Assembly (NCBI RefSeq): GCF_030056815.1
Contig: NZ_JASHKR010000019.1
Span: 40,219 to 104,218 of the forward strand
Direction of reading: 5' to 3'
Source: Rhodococcus sp. IEGM 1379
GTDB taxonomy: Bacteria > Actinomycetota > Actinomycetes > Mycobacteriales > Mycobacteriaceae
DNA length: 64,000 bases
Part shown: positions 18,996 through 28,671 of the stretch, piece by piece
Numbering within the stretch: position 1 is the first letter of the stretch
How the letters are laid out: every line of letters starts with the position of its first letter
Program-made: the position numbers and the translations under genes
The notes under the pieces: generated by a model
Seen by the model: only the letters and a program-made list of their open reading frames with translations
What the model was told of the DNA's origin: nothing
Database searches by the model: none

Positions 18996-19775
18996 TTACA
19001 TAGCTGTGATGTGTGCGTCCGTCGGAAGTGGTTTCCCGAAGTAGTAGCCTTGCCCGGTATTGTATCCAGCACGAACCACGGCATCAGCTTGATCAGCGGT
19101 TTCGATGCCCTCGGCGATGGATTCCATCCCCAGTTTTTTAGCGATTTCGGCGATGGATTCCATGACGATGAACGCTCGCTCGCGGGGGTGATTCGATTCG
19201 CTGAGCGCCCATGTCAAGGTCTGGTCGACTTTGAGAATGTCGATTGGTAGCTCCGACAGTGCAGCAAACGAGGCGAATCCAGCTCCGAAATCGTCGAGCG
19301 CAATGCGAATGCCCTCGTCGTGGAGAGTGTGCAGAGTGGCGGCAGCCCCTCGGCCTACGACGCCGAGTTCGGTGACTTCCACGATGAATTTATCGTGAGG
19401 TGTATCGGATCTACGCAGGGTGTCGAGTATTTCGCGCGCCGCATTCTTTGTGGACAGTTGTCGAGGTGAAAAATTGACGGCGATATTCAAGGCGTCGTCC
19501 CAGCCTGCGATTTGTGCGCAGATAAGGTCGAGTGCCTGTAAGCCGATCGGGATAATTAAACCGGACAATTCGGCAGATCTCATGAAGTCTTGTGGCTCGA
19601 TCAATCCTCGGAGTGGATGTCTCCACCGGAGGAGTGCTTCGTAACCGGTGATAACCGAGGATTTCAGGCTTACCTGGGGTTGGTACAAAACCTCGAATTG
19701 ATGGTCGTCGAGTGCCTCGCGAAGCTCGCGAACCATGCGGATTTCCTTTTCGTCCTGTTCCCGTTCCTGCCGCAC
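18996..19775 (-). CDS. Stand-alone EAL domain protein (cyclic di-GMP phosphodiesterase)
   Basis: The 259-residue protein is almost entirely an EAL domain. The metal and substrate motifs are present: YEALLRW (about residues 45-51), NFSPRQL, EVTE, LDDFGAGFAS (about 157-166), the Lys in DILKVDQ, EGIET and GYYFGKP. It probably hydrolyses cyclic di-GMP to pGpG. The first 20 residues are a charged helix resembling the linker that joins GGDEF to EAL in composite proteins, but no GGDEF domain is encoded upstream. It is downstream of and convergent with the DUF4190 gene. Confidence 0.87.
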   Translation of the reverse strand: MRQEREQDEKEIRMVRELREALDDHQFEVLYQPQVSLKSSVITGYEALLRWRHPLRGLIEPQDFMRSAELSGLIIPIGLQALDLICAQIAGWDDALNIAVNFSPRQLSTKNAAREILDTLRRSDTPHDKFIVEVTELGVVGRGAAATLHTLHDEGIRIALDDFGAGFASFAALSELPIDILKVDQTLTWALSESNHPRERAFIVMESIAEIAKKLGMESIAEGIETADQADAVVRAGYNTGQGYYFGKPLPTDAHITAM

Positions 19776-19934
19776 TGCAGCGCAGTGCGGTTGTCCCCAG
19801 CGGGTGCGTGGTCATTCGAGGGTTTGGCCCTCGGTTGTAACCTGCCCAGGACTGCATGTCCTGTGTGCCTTCACTTATGTCGAAGGTACTTCACTAAACG
19901 GAAATTGCCAATGATTAGCTGTTATTTCCGTCAG

Positions 19935-20858
19935 TTACGGCAACTCGGGTGGGTCTACGGGATCATCGACCGTCACGATCCACGGTTCGTGCGGAATTTT
20001 CTGTGCATCGAACCGTTCGGCTAATTGCATTGGTGTGATTAGTTCTCCGGGTTCGGCCAATCCGATGCTCGACGCAATCATTGTCAGCACCTCGTCGGAA
20101 CTGCGGCCGAGTGCGCGTTGATCGGAGAGTGTGACCGCACCGTCCCGCTTTGCCAGGCGCTTGCCGGCGGTGTTCAGGGCGAGAGGAACGTGAGCGTAAA
20201 CCGGCGGCGTGATTTCGAGGAGCGTCGCCAAATACGCCTGGCGTGGGGCGGAACTCAACAGGTCGTCTCCGCGTACAACTTGGTCGATGTTCTGGGCGCC
20301 GTCGTCGACGACGACGGCCAGGTTGTATGCGGGGACTCCGTCGCCGCGAAGCAGGACGACGTCGTCAACGGCACCGGTGACGTTGCCCCGCAGTGTGTCT
20401 GTGACCGTGAACGAATCGGTATCGGACCGTAACCGAAGGGCAGAGTTTCGGCCGGTCGCGAGTTTTTCGGCTTGCTCGGAGACCGAGAGATTCCGGCACG
20501 TTCCCGGGTACGCCCCGTCGGGAGCGTGAGGCGCAGACGGTGCTTGCAGGATTTCCTTGCGAGTGCAGAAACAGGGGTACGTGAGTCCCCGACCGCTCAG
20601 TGTCTCGATGGCTTCCGCATACAGCGGCAGTCGATCCGATTGTTTGACGACCTCGCCGTCCCACCCCAGACCGAGAGCGCGGAGGTCGTCGAGTTGACGG
20701 TCCATGGCACCGGGCCGGACTCGGTCCAGATCTTCGACACGAATGAGGAACTCGCGGCCGGTGGTGCGGGCAAACAGCCAGGCCAGGAGGGCGGTGCGCA
20801 GGTTTCCCACATGCAGATCACCGGAAGGGCTCGGTGCAAAACGTCCTGCTCCCACCAC
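19935..20858 (-). CDS. gluQ: Glutamyl-Q tRNA(Asp) synthetase
   Basis: This truncated class I glutamyl-tRNA synthetase attaches Glu to queuosine at position 34 of tRNA-Asp. The HIGH-like motif is SPSGDLHVGNL at about residues 9-19. A zinc site CFCT lies near residue 98, with a further Cys in PGTCR and a Tyr in the preceding AYPG. The KMSKS region is GKRLAKRDGAV at about 233-243. The 307-residue length and absence of an anticodon-binding domain separate it from GltX. The start lies one base after the stop of the upstream TetR gene, so the two are co-transcribed. Confidence 0.9.
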   Translation of the reverse strand: MVGAGRFAPSPSGDLHVGNLRTALLAWLFARTTGREFLIRVEDLDRVRPGAMDRQLDDLRALGLGWDGEVVKQSDRLPLYAEAIETLSGRGLTYPCFCTRKEILQAPSAPHAPDGAYPGTCRNLSVSEQAEKLATGRNSALRLRSDTDSFTVTDTLRGNVTGAVDDVVLLRGDGVPAYNLAVVVDDGAQNIDQVVRGDDLLSSAPRQAYLATLLEITPPVYAHVPLALNTAGKRLAKRDGAVTLSDQRALGRSSDEVLTMIASSIGLAEPGELITPMQLAERFDAQKIPHEPWIVTVDDPVDPPELP

Positions 20859-20859
20859 G

Positions 20860-21459
20860 TCAGTCGGCCAATCCGGTCGACACCTCGGCGTCGTGAAGGG
20901 TGAGGCGGATCTGACTTTCGAGGGCGTACTCGAGATAGTGCGCGGGATACAGGTCGGGATTGCCTATCGCATCGAGTGCCAATCCGTTGACGGTCGCAAG
21001 GAGAAGCGCCGCTCGCGTTTCGGCTTCGGGCAGAGCGACCTGGATCAGAACGGCAGAAATGCCGGTGCGGACGGTGAACAGTGCGGTTCGCCGAATTTCT
21101 GCCAACGGTGCACTGGTCGCCGCCCGCACGGCAAAGGCGGCCAGGACGTGTGCTTCGCGGGTGCGCTGCTCGTCCAGGGGGAGTAGCTGTGACAAAGCGT
21201 GGAACAGTGCGACCTGCGGGGAGGTGCCCGGCGCAGATTCAGTGAGACGATTCAGCATTCGCTCGGTCAAGGTGCGTAGCGCGAACGTCAACATCTGTTC
21301 CTTGGTCGAGAAGTGATGTTGGACGGCCCCAATCGACACCTCAGCGCGCTTCGCGACCTCTCGGACGCTGGCATTTTCGAGCCCTGATTCGGCGGCAATG
21401 TCAAAAAGTGCCGCGGCCAGTAAATCCGGGTTCGTAGCTGATTTTCGACCTTCGCGCAT
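20860..21459 (-). CDS. TetR family transcriptional regulator
   Basis: The 199-residue protein has an N-terminal helix-turn-helix: SVREVAKRAEVSIGAVQHHFSTKEQMLTFA (about 28-57). The C-terminal half resembles the TetR_C domains of BetI-like regulators. It is directly upstream of gluQ on the same strand, with a single-base gap to that start. The target is unknown; the effector pocket has no diagnostic residues. Confidence 0.85.
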   Translation of the reverse strand: MREGRKSATNPDLLAAALFDIAAESGLENASVREVAKRAEVSIGAVQHHFSTKEQMLTFALRTLTERMLNRLTESAPGTSPQVALFHALSQLLPLDEQRTREAHVLAAFAVRAATSAPLAEIRRTALFTVRTGISAVLIQVALPEAETRAALLLATVNGLALDAIGNPDLYPAHYLEYALESQIRLTLHDAEVSTGLAD

Positions 21460-21509
21460 GCTTGGACATTACAGGCGTATTGAAACAATCTGCACGTCAG
21501 GGGTGTTTT

Positions 21510-22070
21510 TCAGACGGCGCGGCCGAGATATGCGATAAGTCGGGTTGCTTTGTCCACGTCGCCGGAAACCGGCATCTCGGGGCCGCAGACGCCGTCCATT
21601 CGGATCGAATCGCCAAGGTTGTTAGCGATCTGCGACGCCCATTCCACGTCGTTGTCCGGAATCGACGTGTCGGTACCGGTTGCGACGGCGAGATCCCATC
21701 CGTGAACGACCAGATCGAAACACAGGAAACCTTCGACGGTGGCTCCGAGATTGGTTCGGCCGAAATGACCGTCGTACTCGAGGTTCGCCTGGGCCGGATC
21801 GTCGAGGATGGCCTGCATCGAATCGCGCACTGTAGCCCACGCGGCGGCCGGGTTTTCGTCGACGGACGGACCCGACGCCAGTTCGAGGCCGACGACCTTG
21901 ACCATGTCGCGTTCACTGTCGATCACATGCCGCAGTACATCCCGCGCGGTCCAGCCGTCGCACGGAGAATTGTTGTCCCAGTTCTGCTCGGGTACTGCGG
22001 CGATCCGCTGGGTGAAATTGGCGGCCAGATTTCGGTAGCGCTGGGCGGGGGAGATATCAGCGGAAGTCAT
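21510..22070 (-). CDS. TIGR03086/DinB-like metal-binding protein
   Basis: The 186-residue protein belongs to the mycothiol-dependent maleylpyruvate isomerase-like/DinB four-helix family. Typical features are NSPCDGWTARDVLRHVID (about 33-50), with one metal-ligand His, and FDLVVHGWDLAVATG (about 119-133), with another. Members bind a divalent metal; several are mycothiol-S-transferases, which suits an actinobacterium. The substrate is unknown. Confidence 0.8.
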   Translation of the reverse strand: MTSADISPAQRYRNLAANFTQRIAAVPEQNWDNNSPCDGWTARDVLRHVIDSERDMVKVVGLELASGPSVDENPAAAWATVRDSMQAILDDPAQANLEYDGHFGRTNLGATVEGFLCFDLVVHGWDLAVATGTDTSIPDNDVEWASQIANNLGDSIRMDGVCGPEMPVSGDVDKATRLIAYLGRAV

Positions 22071-22237
22071 GGAGCTGATTCTTCAGGATCCGGTGCGAAT
22101 CGGGATTGTTTCCTTCGAGGTATCTTCCGAGCTGCTAGTTTGTCGGCAGTGCTTAACAAAACTTGTCTGTGACCCAGACCTTCCGTAGTGATCGTGCGCC
22201 GCGCCTACGCGCGGTGGTGATTCCGTGTGCCCCGAGA

Positions 22238-22259
22238 GGGAACCCGATAGCGGGTTCCC
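22238..22259. other. Intergenic 9-bp hairpin before the pentapeptide gene
   Basis: GGGAACCCG (22238-22246) and CGGGTTCCC (22251-22259) flank the loop ATAG. There is no T-run, and it sits 40 bases before the TTG start at 22299, so it may lie in the leader RNA or be an operator. Confidence 0.45.
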
Positions 22260-22298
22260 GCCTCCCGTCCTGCATACAAATCGCTACTGGGAGCTCAC

Positions 22299-23162
22299 TT
22301 GATCATCTCGTCTACACCCACGTCCATACCGTCATCGCTGCGTCGCGAGGATCTGCGCGCCGACTGCGGGAGTTGTTTCGCTTTGTGCTGCACTGCCTTC
22401 GGATTTTCACGATCGGTAGATTTTGCCGAAGACAAGCCGGCAGGCTCGCCATGTCGGCATCTTACGTCGACGTTCTCCTGCACCGTCCATGAAGGACTGC
22501 GTCCCCGCGGTTTTCGCGGTTGTACGGTCTTCGATTGCTTCGGCGCGGGTCAGGTCGTATCGCAGCGATTGTTCTCGGGTGTCAGCTGGCGCGAACGGCC
22601 GGATACACAACAGGACATGTTCGCGGCTTTCAAGATCGTGAAGCAGTTGCACGAGATGCTGTGGTATCTGGCCGAGGCCCGCGAACGCGCCTACGCTCCG
22701 GAGGCTGCACACGAAGCTCGTGAACTCGAATCAGCAATTGCCGCAGTGACTCACGGCAGTCTCGCCGAACTGTTTTCGGTAGACGTCGGTGCACTGCACG
22801 GCGCGGTCAGAACAGTTCTGATGGACGTCAGTGAGGAAGTTCGGGCTTCCTACTTCGCTGAAGCCGGCCATCTGGACCCGAGCTTCACACCGGCGGCGGA
22901 TCTTGCCGGGGCTGATCTGCGGGCACGCAGATTGTGTGGGGCGGACCTGCGCGGCGCCTGCCTGATTGCCGCGGATCTGCGGGAAAGTGATCTCGCTGCG
23001 GTAGACCTACTCGGCGCGGATCTGCGTGATGCACGGTTGGAGGGCGCGGATCTCTCAGCCGCGTTGTACATCACCCAGCCTCAGATCAACGCAGCCCGGG
23101 GTAATAGCAAAACACGTTTGCCGGCAAGCGTTTCCGCTCCCTCGCATTGGTTCGATAACTAG
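22299..23162 (+). CDS. Cys-cluster plus pentapeptide-repeat protein
   Basis: The 287-residue protein appears to be a fusion. Residues 24-80 contain a cysteine cluster, CGSCFALCC.., then a PCRHL and later single Cys, resembling the YkgJ-type zinc/iron-chelating domain. Residues 95-180 are helical. Residues 200-260 are a short pentapeptide-repeat helix (ADLAGADLRARRLCGADL and onward, about ten A(D/x)LxX turns). The reading frame opens with TTG at 22299. Function is unknown; pentapeptide proteins can mimic DNA or scaffold complexes, and the Cys cluster suggests bound metal. It is followed by a 17-bp hairpin shared with the convergent response regulator. Confidence 0.72.
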   Translation: MIISSTPTSIPSSLRREDLRADCGSCFALCCTAFGFSRSVDFAEDKPAGSPCRHLTSTFSCTVHEGLRPRGFRGCTVFDCFGAGQVVSQRLFSGVSWRERPDTQQDMFAAFKIVKQLHEMLWYLAEARERAYAPEAAHEARELESAIAAVTHGSLAELFSVDVGALHGAVRTVLMDVSEEVRASYFAEAGHLDPSFTPAADLAGADLRARRLCGADLRGACLIAADLRESDLAAVDLLGADLRDARLEGADLSAALYITQPQINAARGNSKTRLPASVSAPSHWFDN

Positions 23163-23171
23163 CGAAGCGAG

Positions 23172-23210
23172 CCCCGCATCCTGGGCGAGAATATCGCCCA
23201 GGATGCGGGG
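23172..23210. terminator. Bidirectional hairpin between convergent genes
   Basis: Perfect 17-bp arms at 23172-23188 and 23194-23210, with loop GAATA, lie between the pentapeptide gene and the response regulator gene. There is no long T-run. Confidence 0.75.
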
Positions 23211-23237
23211 ACCCGGCGGTGTCCTACAGGGCGGTGC

Positions 23238-23912
23238 TCAGTCGACTGGGCCGAAGCGGTAGCCGAATCCGCGCACCGTTTTGATGTAATGTGTTCGGGC
23301 AGAGTCGGATTCGATCTTTGCCCGCAGGCTCTGAATATTGGCGTCGACGGCTCGGGTCTTGGTGGAGGTCGATTCGCCCCAGACATTCGCGAGAAGCTGA
23401 TCCCGGGAGTAGACGTGGCCCGGGCGTCCCGACATTTCGAGAAGAACGCGCAATTCTGTTCGGGTCAAATCTAATTGGCGCCCGCGGACTGACGCGGTCA
23501 TGGCGCGTCGGTCGATCTGCAACTCACCGTGGTGTTCGCGTTTGTCCGTGCGCGGCGCTGGCGTCGTCCGCAGCAGCGAGGTGACTCGTAAATCGAGATC
23601 CCGTGCGCTGACCGGGCTCACGGCAAAATCAGACGCCACTCGACTGGGTGCATCCTCGATGTCCTCTGATGATTCGACGACCATGATGATCGGAATTTCA
23701 CTGCGAAGCCGAATTTGACGCGCGACTTCGAAGCCGTCGATATCGGGGAGCGACAGGTCGAGTACAGCGACATCGAAGCTATCGGTGCCAAGGGCGTCGA
23801 GACTGTGACGACCTGATCCGAACAAATGGACCGTGTGGCCGAAGAACGCGAGTTCGACGCCGAAAGTGTGGGTTGTGTCCGGCTGAGCCGTAGCCGCGAG
23901 AATCATGCTCAT
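23238..23912 (-). CDS. OmpR/PhoB-type regulator with degenerate receiver domain
   Basis: The 224-residue protein has an N-terminal receiver-like domain (1-115) and a C-terminal winged helix (125-224), seen in LDLTRTELRVLLEM, SRDQLLANVWG and VDANIQSLRAKI..YIKTVRGFGYRF. In the receiver, Asp52 (VLDLSLPDIDG) is kept. The acidic pair near the N-terminus is absent (ILAATAQ where ILVVDDE is usual) and the conserved Lys is Ser99 (DFAVSPVS). This is a pseudo-receiver that is unlikely to be regulated by normal phosphorylation. No histidine kinase gene is adjacent. ATG 23912 gives a normal length; a longer frame to 24110 adds residues unlike the family. Confidence 0.85.
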   Translation of the reverse strand: MSMILAATAQPDTTHTFGVELAFFGHTVHLFGSGRHSLDALGTDSFDVAVLDLSLPDIDGFEVARQIRLRSEIPIIMVVESSEDIEDAPSRVASDFAVSPVSARDLDLRVTSLLRTTPAPRTDKREHHGELQIDRRAMTASVRGRQLDLTRTELRVLLEMSGRPGHVYSRDQLLANVWGESTSTKTRAVDANIQSLRAKIESDSARTHYIKTVRGFGYRFGPVD

Positions 23913-24070
23913 CGTGTGCTGTCCCCCCGTCGGTGCTGCGGGCAGCAACCTGAAAAATCCCCACTGCGAGTGTTCCAGACCACTGGCGCTATGGCCACTT
24001 CGGGTGCATTGTGCGTAGTGGTCGTTAAACTTGTTGGAGGGGCACTGTCTTTGCACTGACCCTTCCGGGG

Positions 24071-24331
24071 TTGTTGGTACTGCTGATCCTGTTCGCTTTT
24101 GCGGAAACATTGTGGAATCGGCTCACCGGTGGCAGGGCATTGCCGTGGATGCGGGGGCGTACCTCACGGTCGGATTCGAGGAAGTGGTGGCGTCGGATCC
24201 AAGGTTCCAAGCATCACGAATTCGAGCAACGGCAGAGCGCATTGATGCATCGCGAGGACGACGCAGAAGGGGAGCCGGCCTGGGTCGCTGTCGACACCGA
24301 AACGAACACCGTGATCTTGCGAACCCGCTGA
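24071..24331 (+). CDS. Small DUF6191-like membrane protein
   Basis: The reading frame encodes one N-terminal membrane segment (LVLLILFAFAETLWNRL) and a basic then acidic tail with HHEFEQRQSALMHRED, resembling the actinobacterial DUF6191 family. The start is unclear. The frame is open back to 24029 and reads FALTLPGLL, which fits the usual family N-terminus, but no ATG/GTG/TTG precedes it in frame, only CTG at 24056. A GGAGGGG sequence at 24036-24042 would suit a start near 24047-24056. Either TTG 24071 is used or a rare start or point mutation is involved. Confidence 0.6.
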   Translation: MLVLLILFAFAETLWNRLTGGRALPWMRGRTSRSDSRKWWRRIQGSKHHEFEQRQSALMHREDDAEGEPAWVAVDTETNTVILRTR

Positions 24332-24449
24332 TATCGGCGTGAAAAGCTTGTCGCACAATGGATTTTGTCAGCGATCTTCAATCGGTTGGCCGCGACTTCG
24401 GGGAGTGTGGTCTCCGAATCCCTGATCGCGGCGTTGATGTGGACATTGC

Positions 24450-24845
24450 ATGAGCGAAACTCGGGCGACAGGACCCGCTGGTCTCGATATCGTCATCTAC
24501 ATGGCCGAGTATTCGATCTATCTGGAGGGCGGCGCGGACCCCGACGTGGTTCTCGCGGCAGCCGAGCAGGTTGTCGAAGAAATGCTTCGTCCAACGTGGC
24601 CGCACTGGGTCGTTCCTGACATTGACGACACGGCTATCGAGTACCCGCCGTATACCTCGGCGGTCGACTTCTACGCAATTGATCGAGTGCTCGGAAATCG
24701 TGTCGGGATCCGGTTGGTCGAGATTCTCGCAGCCAGAGGCATTCATGCTCGCACCGAGGATGACGTCGAGACGGATCTGGAGATTGACGTCGAGACGGAT
24801 CTGGAGATTGCAGAAGGCAGACAGTTGCCTCGCTCGCTTGCGTAG
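24450..24845 (+). CDS. Hypothetical acidic protein, 131 residues
   Basis: No family is recognised. The middle (residues 14-100) looks like a small alpha/beta domain: IVIYMAEYSIYLEGG, helix VVLAAAEQVVEEM, then DFYAIDRVLGNRVGIRLVEILAARG. Near the C-terminus the octapeptide DVETDLEI is present twice in a row, encoded by an exact 24-base tandem duplication (24762-24785, 24786-24809). The protein is acidic and lacks a signal peptide. It stands alone between the DUF6191-like gene and tRNA-Ser(GGA). Confidence 0.6.
   Translation: MSETRATGPAGLDIVIYMAEYSIYLEGGADPDVVLAAAEQVVEEMLRPTWPHWVVPDIDDTAIEYPPYTSAVDFYAIDRVLGNRVGIRLVEILAARGIHARTEDDVETDLEIDVETDLEIAEGRQLPRSLA
24762..24809. repeat. 24-bp in-frame tandem duplication
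   Basis: Two identical 24-base copies (GACGTCGAGACGGATCTGGA plus GATT) occur in the coding sequence of the 131-residue hypothetical protein, adding eight residues. Confidence 0.93.
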
Positions 24846-24945
24846 AAGCTGGAGGTCTTCTACTGGATTCGCGACGGCGATAGTCCTGACCATGCTCCTC
24901 GTAGCGTCGATGGCGTGCCCCATCTGCTTTACGAAGGCAAAAAAG

Positions 24946-24985
24946 AACCCCCTGTGAACTGCTTCTCAGCAGTTCACAGGGGGTT
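24946..24985 (-). terminator. Terminator of tRNA-Ser(GGA)
   Basis: Arms 24946-24963 and 24968-24985 (18 bp, perfect, loop TCTC) are followed on the minus strand by a T-rich stretch (TTCTTTTTTG read as the complement of 24937-24947). Confidence 0.9.
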
Positions 24986-24989
24986 TCCC

Positions 24990-25077
24990 TGGCGGAGGAT
25001 AGGGGATTTGAACCCCTGAGGGCGTTAACCCAACCCGCGTTCCAGGCGAGCGCCATAGGCCACTAGGCGAATCCTCC
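24990..25077 (-). tRNA. tRNA-Ser(GGA)
   Basis: On the minus strand the acceptor GGAGGAT (from 25077) pairs with ATCCTCC, followed by G and encoded CCA ending at 24990. The anticodon loop CTGGAAC between CTCGC and GCGGG gives anticodon GGA (codons UCC/UCU). A long variable arm is present, as expected for class II serine tRNA. Confidence 0.95.
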
Positions 25078-25086
25078 GTGGAGTAG

Positions 25087-26637
<1,551 letters not shown>

Positions 26638-26734
26638 GCGACTGAAAACGGCGCGCCCGGTCGGTACTTCCGGTCGTTTCTTGTAGCGTTCGTTTCACAA
26701 GTGCCCGACAGATGATGCAAACCCGGAGGTTGTA

Positions 26735-28075
26735 GTGACGGGCGAAATCAGCGGTTCGGAGAGTTCTGGGCTCGATGCGAGTTCGGTGGGAGAGTCAGAC
26801 GTTCCGCAGCAGAGCCGGCGTCGGCTGCACGTAGGTGTGATCGGTTTTGCCGTTCTCACGGTGCTGGCGATCGCTTCTGTGCTGATGGTTCTGTACGGCG
26901 TCCCGATGGATGCAATCTATTGGGGAATCTTCCACAATTTTCTCGATCTCGACGTCTACCGCCACGGCGGAAGTTTTGTGGTCCAGGGGCTTCCGTTGTA
27001 CGACGGTCCTGTCTTCAAAGGCATGATGTTCACGTACACGCCGTTTGCGGGAATCCTGTTCACGGTGTGGGCGGTGCCCACGTTTCAACAGGCGATCGTC
27101 GTCTGGTCGATCCTCAATGTTGTGGCGCTCTTCGCGGTAATCGTGTTGTGCTGGAAGTACCTTGGATATCGCCTCGACGCCAAGGCGTATGCCGTGAGTG
27201 TGTTGGCCACGGTCATTTTCCTGTTCATGGAGCCGGTGCGTACGACGCTCTGGCTGGGGCAGATAAATATCTTCCTGTTGCTGTTGATCGTGTGGGACTT
27301 GGGCCGGGACGAGAAGAGTCGCCTTCGGGGGATCGGTGCTGGAATCGCTGCGGGCGTGAAGCTGACGCCGGCGTTCTTCTGGGCGTATCTGTTCATCACG
27401 AAGCAGTGGCGCGCGTTGGTGACAGCGGTTCTCACCTTTGCGGCGACTGTGGCTCTGGGTTTCATCGTGATGTACCACGATGCATATACGTACTGGACCG
27501 GCACACTTTTCGACAGTGAGCGGGTCGGCAGGTCGGATGCGCCCAGCAATCAGTCGGTGTCCGGTTTGATCGCTCGGCTCACGCATACCCCGGAACCGTC
27601 GCAGTGGCTGATTCTCGGCCTGAGTGCGTTGGCAGCGTGCTTGGGGCTGGGCGCTGCGTGGGTTGCTTATCGGCAAGGACAGAAGCTGCTCGGCATTACC
27701 CTGACCGGGCTTACGGCCACTGTTGTGTCGCCCTTCTCCTGGGGCCATCATTGGGTGTGGTTCGTGCCGCTGGTGATTCTGGCTGCCCACTATGCGATGG
27801 CGTCGCGGAAGAATTGGGCGTGGATCGCACCGGTCGTGTTTCTGCTTCCGGTACTGAATTGGTCGCATACGTGGTGGGACCCGACGGTATTTCCCGGCAC
27901 CGACCGCTTTGTCGGTATGGGTCTATTCATGCTTACAGTCCCGGATTATCTGAGCATCGTGACGGGCGCAATCTATCTGTGGGTGTTTGTTGTCGCTGCA
28001 CTGAGCACTCTGATCGTGTTCGGTTGGAAGAAGTGGTCAGTGCCGGAGCCGGAAGCTGAAGTAACAGCCATCTGA
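26735..28075 (+). CDS. GT87 family membrane mannosyltransferase
   Basis: The 446-residue protein has 10-12 membrane segments and belongs to the DUF2029/GT87 polyprenyl-phosphomannose-dependent alpha-(1,2)-mannosyltransferases that build phosphatidylinositol mannosides, lipomannan or arabinomannan in actinobacteria. The key stretch after the first segment is FLDLDVYRHGG, whose Asp pair is the likely catalytic or metal site, followed by the loop MFTYTPFAGILF. A 35-residue Ser-rich N-terminus precedes the first segment. The exact acceptor is unknown. Confidence 0.82.
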   Translation: MTGEISGSESSGLDASSVGESDVPQQSRRRLHVGVIGFAVLTVLAIASVLMVLYGVPMDAIYWGIFHNFLDLDVYRHGGSFVVQGLPLYDGPVFKGMMFTYTPFAGILFTVWAVPTFQQAIVVWSILNVVALFAVIVLCWKYLGYRLDAKAYAVSVLATVIFLFMEPVRTTLWLGQINIFLLLLIVWDLGRDEKSRLRGIGAGIAAGVKLTPAFFWAYLFITKQWRALVTAVLTFAATVALGFIVMYHDAYTYWTGTLFDSERVGRSDAPSNQSVSGLIARLTHTPEPSQWLILGLSALAACLGLGAAWVAYRQGQKLLGITLTGLTATVVSPFSWGHHWVWFVPLVILAAHYAMASRKNWAWIAPVVFLLPVLNWSHTWWDPTVFPGTDRFVGMGLFMLTVPDYLSIVTGAIYLWVFVVAALSTLIVFGWKKWSVPEPEAEVTAI

Positions 28076-28093
28076 CATGGCAAGATCGGATGT

Positions 28094-28669
28094 ATGGCAC
28101 TGAATCTGAATCTTGTCGGTGATCCCGAGGCCGATGCACTCCTGTCTACGGATCCGCTGGCACTGTTGCTCGGTATGCTCCTCGATCAGCAGGTTCCGAT
28201 GGAGACAGCATTTCTGGGGCCGAAGAAGCTGGCCGATCGGATGGGCGGTCTCGACATCCACAGGATCGCCGATATGGACACCGACGAGTTCATCGCGATC
28301 TGCGCGCAAACGCCCGCGGTGCACCGTTTTCCCAAGTCGATGGGGGAGCGCATCCAACTCGTGTGCCAGTACATCGTCGAAAACTACGACGGCGACACCG
28401 CGGCGATCTGGACGTCAGGTGACCCGGACGGTAAGACAGTGCTGAAGCGTCTCAAGGCGTTGCCCGGCTACGGAGATCAGAAAGCGCGAATCTTCCTGGC
28501 ACTCCTCGGCAAACAGATCGGCGTTAATCCCGACGGCTGGCGCGAGGCAGCTGGTGACTACGGACTCGAGAGTTCGCGGCGGTCCATCGCCGACGTCGTC
28601 GACGAGCAATCTCTGCTCGAAGTCCGCGAATTCAAGAAAGCCGCCAAAGCCGCAGCGAAGGCGAAGTAG
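28094..28669 (+). CDS. HhH-GPD-type DNA repair family protein (TIGR03252)
   Basis: The 191-residue protein belongs to an uncharacterised actinobacterial group with the helix-hairpin-helix glycosylase fold. LLLGMLLDQQVPMETAFLGP (about 23-42) resembles the opening helix of the fold. The hairpin LKALPGYGDQKARIFLALLGK (about 137-157) is followed by a Pro-Asp stretch. A base-excision glycosylase role is inferred from the fold only; no Fe-S Cys set is present. Its stop is two bases from the stop of the convergent ammonium transporter. Confidence 0.8.
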   Translation: MALNLNLVGDPEADALLSTDPLALLLGMLLDQQVPMETAFLGPKKLADRMGGLDIHRIADMDTDEFIAICAQTPAVHRFPKSMGERIQLVCQYIVENYDGDTAAIWTSGDPDGKTVLKRLKALPGYGDQKARIFLALLGKQIGVNPDGWREAAGDYGLESSRRSIADVVDEQSLLEVREFKKAAKAAAKAK

Positions 28670-28671
28670 CG

